DNA from: Leptospira semungkisensis | GTDB taxonomy: Bacteria; Spirochaetota; Leptospiria; Leptospirales; Leptospiraceae | Direction of reading: 5' to 3' | NCBI RefSeq assembly: GCF_004770055.1 | Contig: NZ_RQEP01000018.1 | Coordinates: forward strand, 558,001-622,000 | DNA length: 64,000 bases | Shown here: piece after piece, positions 18,828 through 28,725 of the stretch | Layout: each line of letters starts with the position of its first letter | Position numbering within the stretch: the first letter of the stretch is position 1 | Made by a program: the position numbers and the translations under genes | The notes under the pieces: model-generated | Databases searched by the model: none | Told to the model about the DNA's origin: nothing | Seen by the model: only the letters and a program-made list of their open reading frames with translations

Positions 18828-21800
18828 TTAGTGATGAACTACCTTCTTAGATTTTATTCCCAGTTTAGAGCGAATATCGGCGAAGACCGAAAGTGTTACC
18901 GGAACATAGAGTAAACTTCCCAGAGTTCCGAATCCAAGTCCCCAACCGAGAGCCAAAGTCATTGGAATCAAAACCGGGTCGGATCCTCCTATGCTATAAG
19001 CAGTCGGCAATAATCCGGCAACTGTGGTCAATGTGGTCAGAAGAATAGGACGGAACCTTCTCCGGCTCGCTTCTAAAAGGATCTCGTCTAACGACTCTTT
19101 AGATCCTTTGCTTATGGAATCGATACAATCCACAAGAACGATGGATGCGTTCACTAACACCCCTGCAAGACCGATGATACCGATCATAGCGAGAAAGCTG
19201 ATCGCTTTTCCGGACAGAGGAAATCCAAGCACGATACCCACGATCCCAAGAGGAATTGTGCTCAGGATCAAGAAAGGTCTCCAGAAGTTCTGAAGAGTAA
19301 GCGCGAGGATCATGAAAATTCCGGCTAACGCTAGAATTCCCGCCTTGGCTAAAGAAGCCATGGATCTCTGAGTATCCTTTTCTTCTCCTCCGAAAACTAT
19401 GGAAACTCCCGGATATTGTCTTTCTATCAGAGGCTTGAATTCGTTCGCGACCTTTTGATTTGCCTCGTGGGCAGTAGTTCCGGATTCGGAGCGGATATCA
19501 GCGTTTACAGTGATCGCTCTTTCAAAATCCCTGTGAGAAAGAAGCTCAGGAGAATCCTTCAGATCCATCTTAGAGATCTTTGCAAGATTCGTAATATTAC
19601 CAGCTTTATTCCTAAGAGGGACGCCCTTCACTTCTTCTGGATTTTTCCGGAAGCTCTTATCATACATGACTCGCAGATAGATCTTCGTCTTTCCTTGTCG
19701 CACATTTCCTGCTCTTTCCCCATCGTATGCAGTTCTCAAAAGATTTGCCGCGGAGAAGGTGGAAACTCCAGTAAAACTTTCCAGTCCCTCGTCGAGTTGG
19801 ATGTACATTTGTTTGCGTCCATTCCGATAATCATCCCGAATAGAATGAACTCCCTTAATGCCTCTTAGGAAATTCTGAAGATCCACGGAAACCTTCTTCA
19901 GCACATCATAATCTTTTCCTAATATACCTACCGTAATCGGAGCACCTATCGGAGGAGCCATGGCCATTTCCTCTAAATACACGTCAGATAACCCAGGAGT
20001 CTTACGTATATCATCTTCAATCGAAGCGAGAATCTGCGAAGCCTTGCGCTTCCGCTTGGATTCGGGAGTCAGATAGACCATGATCACAGCTAAGTTCTCT
20101 CCGAATCTGGACAGAGGATCATCAGGATCTGTTTGCTGGACACCTATTTTGGTGGAATAACTTACCAATTCATCCTTAGGGATCTTCTTCAAAATATCTT
20201 CCATGTATTTCATCTTATCTCTTGTTTGGAAGATACGAGAAGAAGGAGAGAATTCCGCTTTGATCAAAAAGATCTCAATGTCTTCTTTCGGAAATAGGAT
20301 AAAATCCATCTGGGACATGGCCCCGCAAGACCCGATTACCAATAAAAGAATTACGGAAAAGGATTTGTATCGATTCCGAATCGTAAATGCTACGAAATTA
20401 GAAAACTTATCCTCCATCCTGAGAAAGAATTCATCCAATCTCTTTCTGAACTTGGAAGACTTCTTCAATTCCTCAGGGTTCTTTGCAAAGACTGCGATCC
20501 TCGCCGGCAAAAATAGGAATGATTCTAGTAAGCTCGCAGTCAAAGCGATGATTACTACAAGAGGGATCTGCCAAATAAATTTACCCATGATCCCGGACAT
20601 GAATAGCATCGGAAGAAATGCCGCAACAGTAGTGAGATAAGATCCAAAGATCGGGATCACCATCTCGCTTGTTCCTTTCAAAGCGGCAGCAGCACTGTCC
20701 ATCTTCTGCCCAAGATACGTATAAATATTCTCCGAAATCACAATCGAGTTATCTACGAGCATCCCGAGTGAAATAATGAGTCCCATCATGGAGATCATAT
20801 TAAAGGAAACATCGAAGAGAGGAATGACCGCAAAAGTCATCAGCATAGAAAGAGGCAAAGACATAGAAGTCAATGTTGCCGTTCTGAAATCTAAGAACAA
20901 AAACAGGATTCCGAATACAATCAAGAACCCGATCAACGCGTTAGACGAAACAACATTCAAACGATTTCTCGTCCTCGCCGCTTCATCGTTTAGCTTAAAT
21001 GTCTTAATACCCTCAGGGAATGTTTGATCCAATTCTTTTAAACGGGCTTGGACCATGTTCGCAACATTAATCGCATCGGCCCTTTCTTTCTTAATAACGG
21101 AAAGAATGAGGCCTTGCTTTCCATTCGCGATTGCAAGAAATCTAGGATACTCGAAAGTATCTTCTACCCTGGAAATATCGCTCAATCGAACGGTGGAGAA
21201 TATATCATTGGTTCTTACAGGGATTTTTCCGATCTCGTACGGATGCTTGAACTCTCCGTCTATCCTTAGATCGAAAGCCTCCTCGGAGTCCACGGAACCG
21301 GCAGGAAGATTTATATTTCTAGATCGAATTGCCCTTGTAATGTCCGAAAGATCCAGCTGGTATTGCTTAAGTCGATTTGCATTTACGAGAATATGCCATT
21401 CTCTATCACGTTTTCCGAATACATCCACACGAGCCACACCGGGAATCTTTTCCAATTCCAGCTCGATAAATTCCGCTACAGTATGAAGTTCGATCTCATC
21501 CTTTCCACCATAAACGGAAAAATCCATAATCGGAAAGGAACCGGATTTTCTCTCTGTGATCTTAGGCTTCTCGGTAACTTGTAGAGGGAAATCGGAGATT
21601 GCGTTGTCTACCGCTCTGCGGATTTCGTTCAACACCTTCTCCGGATCTTTTTCGTCCAGACTGACTCGAACGTCTATATCAGAGACAGAGTTACGGGAGA
21701 AGGACCGAATCTCATCAATCCCGTCTATTTCCTTGATCTTTTCTTCGATCGGATACGTTACCCGTAACTCCACGTCCGCGGGAGAAGCCCCCGGAAATTT

Positions 21801-21950
21801 CGTAGTGATTACGAGCTGTTTCATATCCACATTCGGAAATGCATCTCTTCTCAATCCCAAGAGAGAAACAAGTCCTGCCAAAACGATGAAGACCATTCCC
21901 AAATACAGGAAGAGTCTATTGTGAATAAACGATTGTATGATTGTTCTCAT
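18828..21950 (-). CDS. RND-superfamily efflux permease (AcrB/CzcA-like)
   Basis: 1040 aa, the usual length, with the twelve-helix RND layout: first helix at about 10-30 ([19 protein letters not shown]), a large periplasmic loop with [20 protein letters not shown], then the helix 2-6 block including [20 protein letters not shown], whose acidic residue is part of the proton relay, and a repeat of the layout in the second half ([21 protein letters not shown]). It pumps substrates with proton motive force. No membrane-fusion protein or outer-membrane factor gene is adjacent. It starts 12 bp after the fatty-acid desaturase gene, so the two are in one operon, which may point to a lipid substrate. 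Confidence 0.92.
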   Translation of the reverse strand: MRTIIQSFIHNRLFLYLGMVFIVLAGLVSLLGLRRDAFPNVDMKQLVITTKFPGASPADVELRVTYPIEEKIKEIDGIDEIRSFSRNSVSDIDVRVSLDEKDPEKVLNEIRRAVDNAISDFPLQVTEKPKITERKSGSFPIMDFSVYGGKDEIELHTVAEFIELELEKIPGVARVDVFGKRDREWHILVNANRLKQYQLDLSDITRAIRSRNINLPAGSVDSEEAFDLRIDGEFKHPYEIGKIPVRTNDIFSTVRLSDISRVEDTFEYPRFLAIANGKQGLILSVIKKERADAINVANMVQARLKELDQTFPEGIKTFKLNDEAARTRNRLNVVSSNALIGFLIVFGILFLFLDFRTATLTSMSLPLSMLMTFAVIPLFDVSFNMISMMGLIISLGMLVDNSIVISENIYTYLGQKMDSAAAALKGTSEMVIPIFGSYLTTVAAFLPMLFMSGIMGKFIWQIPLVVIIALTASLLESFLFLPARIAVFAKNPEELKKSSKFRKRLDEFFLRMEDKFSNFVAFTIRNRYKSFSVILLLVIGSCGAMSQMDFILFPKEDIEIFLIKAEFSPSSRIFQTRDKMKYMEDILKKIPKDELVSYSTKIGVQQTDPDDPLSRFGENLAVIMVYLTPESKRKRKASQILASIEDDIRKTPGLSDVYLEEMAMAPPIGAPITVGILGKDYDVLKKVSVDLQNFLRGIKGVHSIRDDYRNGRKQMYIQLDEGLESFTGVSTFSAANLLRTAYDGERAGNVRQGKTKIYLRVMYDKSFRKNPEEVKGVPLRNKAGNITNLAKISKMDLKDSPELLSHRDFERAITVNADIRSESGTTAHEANQKVANEFKPLIERQYPGVSIVFGGEEKDTQRSMASLAKAGILALAGIFMILALTLQNFWRPFLILSTIPLGIVGIVLGFPLSGKAISFLAMIGIIGLAGVLVNASIVLVDCIDSISKGSKESLDEILLEASRRRFRPILLTTLTTVAGLLPTAYSIGGSDPVLIPMTLALGWGLGFGTLGSLLYVPVTLSVFADIRSKLGIKSKKVVHH

Positions 21951-21962
21951 AGTTTTTTCTTT

Positions 21963-22904
21963 TTATCTAGTATTTTTCCCATCAACAGGCTCCAGAAGTC
22001 CGTTCCACTGACTCCAAGCCTGTCTCATAAAACTCTTATCCCAGGTTTCATTCGAAGAAAGCATCATCTTCGGCAATCGATCCCATGAGCACCCTGGAAA
22101 TCGATGATGAATCCTATGATAGTTGAAATGAAGAAAGAACGCGCTTACCCAATGAGGAAGTGTCAGGTTGTACGCGGAATTCTTATCGTTAATCTCCTTT
22201 CCGTAATGATATGCATTATCAAAAAATGATATAAAGAAAGACCTCATCATTAAGACGAATACAAGGATCAGCCAGTTCTTTCCAAACAACCAAAAAGAAG
22301 GAATATAAAAGAGAAGCACCCAAATCATATCCTTTCTCAATTCTCCTAACACTTCCGGCCTGTAGATCCATTTAAAGAAACCTTCTTCGATCGGATATTC
22401 GCTGATCTTGGATGAGATCGGCTTAGTCCATGAAACGGGAAGCGCAAATAATAGTCCCGTCCCGACTTCGAAAAGATAGGTCGCAATCGTAATTCTAAAA
22501 TAATAATTTAGACTCTGTATCCATCTAGGTTTCCAAGAAGAAGGATCATAAAATTCTATTCTATCTCCAGGTTCTCGATTGAATTTATGATGCATTAGAT
22601 GACTAGATTTTAGCACAGCGTAAGGAGCACCGAATGCTACACAGAGTAGTCTTCCCCAAAAATGATTCACACTTCTTTCATTCGAGAAGTTACCGTGAAT
22701 GCTCTCATGGATCAAATTCCAAAACGTATAAGAAAGAGGCCCTAAGAAGATCGCAAATAGCCAAACCAACCGCAGATCAACGCTCCAATAAGAGATAGCA
22801 ATCGGAAGAATATAATGAAATCCTATGAATACAAGAAGGATAAGAACCGACAATCTTCGATTCAATGTATAAGGTAGCTCTCGAATGGGAAGGGATGCTT
22901 CCAT
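21963..22904 (-). CDS. membrane fatty-acid desaturase
   Basis: 313 aa from the ATG at 22904. The frame continues upstream to a TTG at 23060, but that extension crosses the palindrome at 22985-23012 and looks non-coding. The three histidine boxes of di-iron desaturases are present: HESIHGN, HLMHHKF and HRIHHRFPG, with hydrophobic helices between them. It introduces a double bond into acyl chains in the membrane. The RND permease gene follows after 12 bp. The head-to-head neighbour is the MBL-fold lipoprotein gene. Confidence 0.85.
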   Translation of the reverse strand: MEASLPIRELPYTLNRRLSVLILLVFIGFHYILPIAISYWSVDLRLVWLFAIFLGPLSYTFWNLIHESIHGNFSNERSVNHFWGRLLCVAFGAPYAVLKSSHLMHHKFNREPGDRIEFYDPSSWKPRWIQSLNYYFRITIATYLFEVGTGLLFALPVSWTKPISSKISEYPIEEGFFKWIYRPEVLGELRKDMIWVLLFYIPSFWLFGKNWLILVFVLMMRSFFISFFDNAYHYGKEINDKNSAYNLTLPHWVSAFFLHFNYHRIHHRFPGCSWDRLPKMMLSSNETWDKSFMRQAWSQWNGLLEPVDGKNTR

Positions 22905-22984
22905 AGGGATACAAGGAGATCTAGGCGAATTTTCTGCAACCACCTGTTGAGAAAGAAATGGGAAACGACGGTCGGTTTGGAAAA

Positions 22985-23012
22985 AAATTTCGTAGGACCT
23001 CCTACAAATTTC
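22985..23012. repeat. TTTGTAGGA-type palindrome between divergent genes
   Basis: AAATTTCGTAGGA and TCCTACAAATTT pair around a 2-bp centre with a single extra base in the left arm. It is a relative of the 13253 palindrome. It lies between the desaturase start and the divergent MBL-fold gene at 23090. Confidence 0.55.
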
Positions 23013-23089
23013 CAAAAACGATTCTTTGAATTCTTCTTTTCCTAAAAAAATCGACTCCAAGAATCGAGCAGAGGGTCCAAAACATCAAT

Positions 23090-24196
23090 ATGAGTTTTTT
23101 CTTGAGAGCATCTATCCTTTCCCTTGCCTTATTCTTTTCTGCCTTTTGTTTTCCGTTAGATCCGGATAGAATCAAGTCGCCCAGCTATAAAGAAGGAAGA
23201 TATCATAATATAGATCCGGACGAACAGCTCCAAGGAAAGTCTCCCATCGATATCATGAAATGGAAATTCTTTGGACCTAAGGATCCGCCCACTGTACAAG
23301 GTTTAACAGAAGAGCTTCCACTTGTTTTAGAAAGAACTGCCAAGGATCTAATCGCTCCGGAAGGAAAGATTAGAGTGGTATGGTTCGGACATGCTACTGT
23401 TTGGATCTCCTCGACAGAGAATGGAAAGACTGTTAATGTGCTAACGGATCCAATCTTCGAGTCTCCTATTTTTGTGACTCGTTTGGTCAAGCTTCCTATA
23501 CCGAAGGAGGCACTTCCCCAAGTAGACTTCGTCGTAGTAAGTCACGCACATCGAGACCATCTAGACCGGGACACTCTTCGATTCTTGAAGAACAAGAATC
23601 CAAAATTGCAAATCCTATTGCCTTCCGGAATGAAATCCTTCTCAGAGAGTGAAGATCTGGGGCAAACTATTTCCCAGGAACTAGGACAGGCCACGATAAA
23701 GGATTCTGTTAAGATCACCTTCCTTCCCGCCCACCATTGGAGTAGAATGGGAATCTCGGATACAAATCAATATTTCTGGGGAAGTTATGCATTCGAATCC
23801 CAGAATAAGATCGTATACTTTGCGGGAGACACAGGCTATTCTTCTCATTTTAAAAATATTTCCGAAAGACTCGGAAAGCCTGTCGATCTGGCGCTTCTAC
23901 CGATCGGAGCCTATAAGCCTAGATGGTTTATGAAATACGCACATATCGGCCCAGAAGAAGCATTACTTGCAAGTAAGGATTTGAATGCGAAATCGTTTGC
24001 TCCTATCCATTGGGGCACCTTCCCTCTTGGAGACGATCTTCCTCAAGAACCCTTGCTAGACCTCAGACAAAGATTGGCGTTTCCTGAATCTCCGGATATC
24101 AAAGGATTATATCCTCTTTACACTGGGATTTCCTGGGGAGTTAAGGACGGGGTCCGTATTCTTCCCTGGACTATCGGAAGCGGGATCGATTTATAA
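23090..24196 (+). CDS. MBL-fold metallohydrolase lipoprotein (NAPE-PLD/UlaG-like)
   Basis: 368 aa. A signal peptide ends with FSAFC (lipobox, Cys about 20). The metallo-beta-lactamase signature SHAHRDHLD (HxHxDH) is near residue 155, preceded by WFGHATVWIS and followed by PAHHWS, YFAGDTGYSSHF and PIHWGTFPLG, giving a full set of metal ligands. This pattern fits the N-acylphosphatidylethanolamine phospholipase D/UlaG-like group, so a phospholipid-like phosphodiester substrate is possible. It is divergent from a fatty-acid desaturase, which fits a membrane-lipid theme, but that link is inference. Confidence 0.82.
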   Translation: MSFFLRASILSLALFFSAFCFPLDPDRIKSPSYKEGRYHNIDPDEQLQGKSPIDIMKWKFFGPKDPPTVQGLTEELPLVLERTAKDLIAPEGKIRVVWFGHATVWISSTENGKTVNVLTDPIFESPIFVTRLVKLPIPKEALPQVDFVVVSHAHRDHLDRDTLRFLKNKNPKLQILLPSGMKSFSESEDLGQTISQELGQATIKDSVKITFLPAHHWSRMGISDTNQYFWGSYAFESQNKIVYFAGDTGYSSHFKNISERLGKPVDLALLPIGAYKPRWFMKYAHIGPEEALLASKDLNAKSFAPIHWGTFPLGDDLPQEPLLDLRQRLAFPESPDIKGLYPLYTGISWGVKDGVRILPWTIGSGIDL

Positions 24197-24215
24197 TCAG
24201 TTCCGAAAAAAAATA

Positions 24216-24272
24216 GCCTCCCCAATTCGGTTATGGATTCTGGTATGGAACCAGGCTGCTGTGGAGGCCTCC
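24216..24272 (+). promoter_or_regulatory. 5' leader structure that can mask the ribosome site of the 24277 gene
   Basis: GCCTCC (24216-24221) can pair with GGAGGC (24263-24268), which contains the ribosome-binding site of the ATG at 24277. That site also lies inside a perfect 10-bp palindrome, GGAGGCCTCC (24263-24272). GCCTCCCCAA occurs twice (24216-24225 and 24267-24276), so two alternative pairings exist. An inner stem CTGGT/ACCAG lies between. This could be a translational switch, or part of a terminator for the preceding gene. Confidence 0.35.
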
Positions 24273-24276
24273 CCAA

Positions 24277-25281
24277 ATGCGTTTAAACAAAGAAATTTTA
24301 AAAACCCAAATATCTAAATTAATTTATTATGTTTTACTAATAATCTTATCGGCGATCACTCTTCCTGTCTTCGCCGTTGGAGGAGAAGAGCAGGCGACTC
24401 CCCTCACCTCAGTGGAGGCAGAAGAGCAAAGGCTGGAATCCTTAAAAAAGAAGGCCGAAGCGGAAAGAAGGGTCGATCAAAGAAAAGGCCGCTGGTCATT
24501 TCAATGGGGTTACAACCGCGATTCTTATACGCAGAGTGATATCAATTTCAGAGGTCCTGGGTATCATTTTACTTTGAAGGATGTGGTCGCCAGGGACCGT
24601 CCCGAAAAATTCGACCCGGGTGTTTACGCAAACCCCACTCTCTTAGAGATCCCGCAGTACAATTTTAAGTTCACTCGTTATCTCACTGACAACTTGTTTA
24701 TCTCTTTCGGACAGGATCACATGAAGTATGTGATGTCCAAAGGACAGGCAGCAAACATCAGCGGATACATCAGCCCTTATGCGATCGACAGAGCAAGGCT
24801 TGCGACTTCTTTCGAATCGGCTCCTTATATTTTACTTTTTCCGAACCATTTGGATCAATTCGCAGGATTCCATAACGGGGAAAGTATCAATATTACTCCC
24901 GACTTACTGAAATTCGAACACACAGACGGACTCAATTACTTCTTCTTAGATATAGGGTATGTTGCTTCTCTCTGGGTTTCTCCCAATGGCGAAAATGCAT
25001 TGAGCTTAGTGGGTTCCATAGGAGGAGGTCCTGTGATCTGCAGAAGCGACGTCCGTCTATTTGGAGAAGGAAAGAACAATCACTTTCACCTCTCTGGATA
25101 CGGGGTCTCCGGTTATTCCGCACTAAGACTGGACTTATTCAAATCCTTCTTCATGGAATTTGGAGCTAAGGGAGGCTATATAGATTTGCCGAGCATTCTT
25201 ACAAACGGAAGAGCCGGAAATAGAGCCTCTCAAAATTTCGGCTTTGTAGAAACGATCGTTTCCGCAGGGATTAATTTTTAA
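24277..25281 (+). CDS. exported beta-barrel-like protein, hypothetical
   Basis: 334 aa. An N-terminal hydrophobic segment ([19 protein letters not shown]) is a signal peptide with cleavage near residue 34. A short charged helical stretch ([20 protein letters not shown]) follows, then beta-rich sequence with aromatic-glycine alternation ending in [13 protein letters not shown], a C-terminal Phe typical of outer-membrane barrels. No family recognised. GGAGG lies 9 bp before the ATG. ruvA begins 11 bp after the stop, probably co-transcribed. Confidence 0.65.
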   Translation: MRLNKEILKTQISKLIYYVLLIILSAITLPVFAVGGEEQATPLTSVEAEEQRLESLKKKAEAERRVDQRKGRWSFQWGYNRDSYTQSDINFRGPGYHFTLKDVVARDRPEKFDPGVYANPTLLEIPQYNFKFTRYLTDNLFISFGQDHMKYVMSKGQAANISGYISPYAIDRARLATSFESAPYILLFPNHLDQFAGFHNGESINITPDLLKFEHTDGLNYFFLDIGYVASLWVSPNGENALSLVGSIGGGPVICRSDVRLFGEGKNNHFHLSGYGVSGYSALRLDLFKSFFMEFGAKGGYIDLPSILTNGRAGNRASQNFGFVETIVSAGINF

Positions 25282-25292
25282 GTTTTCATAAT

Positions 25293-25931
25293 ATGATTTC
25301 GGGACTCCAAGGCTCTATACGAAAATTAGAAGTAGGCTTCGTGCATCTGGACGTGCACGGAGTCACTTACGAGATTACGATTTCCTTTAAGACCTATTGG
25401 GAATTAAAGGAATTGTCTGCTTCCGGGGCAAAAGAGATCCGACTCCATATCCATCATTCCATCACAGAAAGAGGGCAGAAACTTTTCGGATTCCTACAGG
25501 AGAGAGACAAAGAATTCTTTAAGGTAATGAAGGGACTCCATGGGATCGGAGAAATGACCGCTCTCAAGGTCCTTTCCTTCTTCAGTCCTTGGGAATTGCA
25601 TAAGATCGCTTCCTCCGGAGAACCCAAAGATCTAGAAAAGATCCCGAAGGTCAGAGCCAAAACTTCTGAAAAGATTTTCTTTGAAGTAAAGCAAAACTTA
25701 AAGAAGTTGGAACTCTTCATGGAAGCTTCTCCTGGAGAATCTGCACCTCCGGATATCGCAACCAAAGGCCTGCCTTCTTCCGAAGATAGATTCAAAGAAA
25801 CTGCAGTGCAAGCCTTGGTCCAACTTGGTTTTGATGATAAATCCGCTCTCAAGGAAGTGGAGAAGACTCTGAAAAAACAATCTTTCTCCGACACCGGAGA
25901 ACTGATCCGAGAAATACTGAAGAATCTGTAA
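25293..25931 (+). CDS. ruvA: Holliday junction branch-migration protein RuvA
   Basis: 212 aa, normal length. The N-terminal OB-fold domain opens [14 protein letters not shown], the tandem helix-hairpin-helix motifs are [13 protein letters not shown] and [14 protein letters not shown], and the C-terminal domain III, which contacts RuvB, ends with [20 protein letters not shown]. It binds four-way junctions as a tetramer. It is somewhat diverged. ruvB and ruvC are not adjacent; the gene instead follows an envelope protein by 11 bp. Confidence 0.92.
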   Translation: MISGLQGSIRKLEVGFVHLDVHGVTYEITISFKTYWELKELSASGAKEIRLHIHHSITERGQKLFGFLQERDKEFFKVMKGLHGIGEMTALKVLSFFSPWELHKIASSGEPKDLEKIPKVRAKTSEKIFFEVKQNLKKLELFMEASPGESAPPDIATKGLPSSEDRFKETAVQALVQLGFDDKSALKEVEKTLKKQSFSDTGELIREILKNL

Positions 25932-26051
25932 GCTACTCCCCATTTATAATATTTATGGAATCACTTTTCCGGGGAATATTATAAAAACATAAAGATTTCA
26001 TTTGACGTCGCTTCGGAAATTTCTTAGGTTTCGGGCGAGGTACAAATACAC

Positions 26052-26474
26052 ATGGGCAAAATTCACCAGAAAGCCGAAATCGAAAACACCTTGGATCTAT
26101 TAGCTTGCAAAACGGGAGAACTTCCTCAGGAGAAGGTCCGTAAAGTTGCGTTGGAATTTTTAGTAGATACCGGAGCGGCAATGGTTTGCCTTCCGACAAA
26201 CATGATTCAATCTCTGGGCTTGCAACCACTCTATAAACGATTGAGCCTGACAGCAAATGGCACCGTCGAGGCCTGGATCTTTTCTCCCGCTCAAATCCGT
26301 ATCTGGGATAGAGAATGCAATATGGAGATTATGGAGGTTCCTAACGGCACTCCTCCCTTACTCGGTTATCTCGCTTTAGAAACTTTGGACCTATATCCAA
26401 ATCCGAAAAAGCAAATCTTAGAAGGAAACCCAGCGCATGATGGAAGAATGGTGATCGATCTTTTGGTCGCTTGA
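26052..26474 (+). CDS. retropepsin-like (clan AA) aspartic protease-fold protein
   Basis: 140 aa with no signal peptide. The single active-site motif is LEFLVDTGAAMVCLP (DTGA), followed by a flap-like region and GYLALETLDLYPN, which resembles the second hydrophobic-hydrophobic-Gly signature. The size suits a monomer that dimerises to form the active site, as in retropepsins and related bacterial proteins. Its substrate is unknown. The first ~35 residues are charged. It is convergent with the DUF819 gene, leaving only 30 bp between stops and no visible terminator. Confidence 0.7.
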   Translation: MGKIHQKAEIENTLDLLACKTGELPQEKVRKVALEFLVDTGAAMVCLPTNMIQSLGLQPLYKRLSLTANGTVEAWIFSPAQIRIWDRECNMEIMEVPNGTPPLLGYLALETLDLYPNPKKQILEGNPAHDGRMVIDLLVA

Positions 26475-26504
26475 TCTTAGATCCTTCACTGCTCGAAAAA
26501 TGTC

Positions 26505-27644
26505 TTATCTCGAAAGGACCCAGTACACTGCGAGACCCAAATAGTTTCCAAGAGCATAACCGATTAATCCGGTCAGAATTCCGAGCACAAGCACTCCCCT
26601 ATTTCCAATAGCAGCTGCTACCGAAGGAACAAAGGCCGGCCCATATAAACTCGAAACCGAAGTGATAATCCAAGTATCCACTGGGATCTTAAAAATAATT
26701 CCGAATAAAAGATGAAGCAGGATCGAGCCGGACAATGTAGCAATAAGGATCAAAAACACATTCGGTGCATGTTCCACAAGCGCTCTAAGATCCGCCAAGA
26801 AACCGATAGCAACGGAGAATATTAAAATAAAATAATATCCCACCGGATATGTATTCAGATTTCTTACTTTCTTGGAGAAGGAAATCCCAATCCCCCATGT
26901 GCTGATTCCCAAAAGAATGAAAGGCGCAGACATAGCACCGAATATCCCTAAAGACACTCCTATAGAAAGCGCAAATCCAAAAACCGCCAAAACAATTCCA
27001 AGAAAGCCGCGAAGCACCGCGCTTTTTGGAAAAGCATCAACAGAAGAATCTTCGTCCGGAGAGGGGACAATTTCTTCTTCTCGTTTTAAAAAAACTGAAT
27101 ATACGCTTTTGGCAAAACTCAATAAGAATAAAAGATATGCCCCGCCGGTAATCACATCCGCAGTGTTTACCAACGCAATCGTAGAACGATTTGTATCCAA
27201 GGCGAGACCGATCGCATTCAAGTTCGGAGTTCCTCCTGTGTACAACCCAGCGAGCATCCCTTGTATCTTAGAAGATTCAGGATGCAAATATCCTAAGGAA
27301 AGTCCCACTGCAATCGAAGCAATGCTTACGGAGAGACAGGATAAGAAGAAAGAAAACAAGGCAGGCTTCGCTTCTCTAATCCCCTTCAAGAAATCAGAAG
27401 ACCCGAGTAGAAGAGGGATCGCGATCGGGATGGAAATTTCAGAGACTGTCTCTATGATTTTCTTCGGAAGCAAGGATTCCGGTAATAGATTCCCTAAAAG
27501 AATACCGGCAATATAGCAAAGAACCACAGGCCCCAAAATCCCGAACCAGTGAAAACGCTTAGCCAAATGTTCCGCAATCGCAGGAAATCCGAACAGAAAT
27601 ACTACGAATACAAGGCTAAGAAGAATGTAGATCGGATCAGACAT
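26505..27644 (-). CDS. DUF819 family membrane protein
   Basis: 379 aa with about ten hydrophobic helices. It matches DUF819 (YjcL-like): GFPAIAEHLAKRFHWFGILG at the start, SIPIAIPLLL, then the conserved GLYTGGTPNLNAIGLAL and the C-terminal IGNRGVLVLGILTGLIGYALG. The family is related to keto-acid/anion transporters by fold, but no substrate is established. Single gene on its strand. Confidence 0.85.
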   Translation of the reverse strand: MSDPIYILLSLVFVVFLFGFPAIAEHLAKRFHWFGILGPVVLCYIAGILLGNLLPESLLPKKIIETVSEISIPIAIPLLLGSSDFLKGIREAKPALFSFFLSCLSVSIASIAVGLSLGYLHPESSKIQGMLAGLYTGGTPNLNAIGLALDTNRSTIALVNTADVITGGAYLLFLLSFAKSVYSVFLKREEEIVPSPDEDSSVDAFPKSAVLRGFLGIVLAVFGFALSIGVSLGIFGAMSAPFILLGISTWGIGISFSKKVRNLNTYPVGYYFILIFSVAIGFLADLRALVEHAPNVFLILIATLSGSILLHLLFGIIFKIPVDTWIITSVSSLYGPAFVPSVAAAIGNRGVLVLGILTGLIGYALGNYLGLAVYWVLSR

Positions 27645-28049
27645 TTAAAAAATTCCCCAGGGAAAATCCACCTATCTGGATATAAGATCCAGAATTCGAA
27701 TTCCGCGCACTCTATAATTACAGATTTTATTCTGCTATAGCGAATTTACGAATCGATCTGTGCAATATTTTAGAACAAGGATCAATTCTATTAAAATAGG
27801 GATTTGAAAGAGTTCCCACAGATTTGCACCTAAAATCTGGTGGAAAGCCAGGGAAATTTGTGATATTAGGTCGCATTGCCTGGCCGGGGTACCACCGACC
27901 AGCCCCCGCCCAATGCAGGGTGGGGAAAAAAACCCCAAACCAACCGCCGGTCGGAAAAAAGCTTGTAAGAATTAGTTCATATTCAAAGTAATATACTTTA
28001 TGAATAAACTATTAAACTCTAAATTAATAGATTCAAAAGGAAGAATTTT
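27645..28049. other. 405-bp gene-free stretch with repeat remnants
   Basis: No gene is credible. 27810-27826 carries a gttcccaca half-palindrome of the dispersed family, and 27883-27925 a GC-rich block (cccccgcccaatgcagggtggg) like the one starting each 96-bp unit. The right end contains A/T-rich promoter-like DNA before doxX. Confidence 0.5.
27985..27999. promoter_or_regulatory. possible operator palindrome before the DoxX gene
   Basis: AAAGTA and TACTTT flank ata as a perfect inverted repeat in A/T-rich DNA about 50 bp before the DoxX ATG. Several DoxX genes are controlled by redox-sensing HxlR/MarR-type regulators; no such regulator gene is adjacent here, so this is only a candidate. Confidence 0.3.
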
Positions 28050-28496
28050 ATGTTAGAAACACTCCTCGCAACCAGCAACGATATCGTTCCCCTGGTTTTA
28101 AGACTTACCCTGGGATTGGTCATCTTCCCACATGGCGCTCAGAAGCTACTCGGTTGGTTCGGCGGTTACGGCTTTAAAGGAACCTACGGATATTTTACTC
28201 AAACCGCAGGTTTACCAGGAATTGTCGCATTTCTAGTGATTATTGGCGAATCCTTGGGCTCAGTTGCCCTGGTCCTCGGACTTATCACTCGCTTCTCTGC
28301 AATTTCTATTGGGATCATCATGCTGGGAGCAGCTCTGATCGCACATAAGCCACACGGATTCTTTATCAACTGGCAAGGGGCTCAAAAAGGAGAAGGATTC
28401 GAATTCCATATCCTCGCCATCGGTCTTGCGATCGCACTTGCAATCACTGGAGGGGGAGCCTACTCTCTCGACCTTCTTTTGGGATCTTATCTCTAA
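28050..28496 (+). CDS. DoxX family membrane protein
   Basis: 148 aa with four hydrophobic helices. The family pattern is clear: PLVLRLTLGLVIFPHGAQKL, LLGWFGGYGFKG, then FLVIIGESLGSVALVLGL and the C-terminal HILAIGLAIALAITGGGAYS. DoxX proteins are small inner-membrane redox-related proteins, often in thiol or oxidative stress responses. The ribosome site AAGGAAG precedes the ATG. A strong terminator follows, so it is a single-gene unit. Confidence 0.88.
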   Translation: MLETLLATSNDIVPLVLRLTLGLVIFPHGAQKLLGWFGGYGFKGTYGYFTQTAGLPGIVAFLVIIGESLGSVALVLGLITRFSAISIGIIMLGAALIAHKPHGFFINWQGAQKGEGFEFHILAIGLAIALAITGGGAYSLDLLLGSYL

Positions 28497-28524
28497 TTTC
28501 CCATCCAACCAAATTCGGTTATGG

Positions 28525-28555
28525 AAAAGGCTCCTTTGGGAGCCTTTTTGTTTTG
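28525..28555 (+). terminator. rho-independent terminator after DoxX
   Basis: GGCTCC (28529-28534), loop tttg, GGAGCC (28539-28544), then TTTTTGTTTT. Upstream AAAA extends the stem. It lies about 30 bp past the DoxX stop. Confidence 0.85.
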
Positions 28556-28725
28556 TAGGATCTCCTTCTTCCATTCATCAAGCCGACCAGAGCACATCCG
28601 TTTCCCATTTCTATGCAGAGTTCGAACTTCCTTATGGAAAGGGGATAGACAGGATTCTTCCAGGTAAAATCCTTAGAAAAAGCATTCCCATTAAGACCTC
28701 ACACCCAAAAAAATAAGGTTGATTC

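Noticed and set aside
22905..23060. N-terminal extension of the desaturase to a TTG at 23060
   Set aside because: It crosses an intergenic palindrome, lacks a ribosome site and has no desaturase-like sequence.
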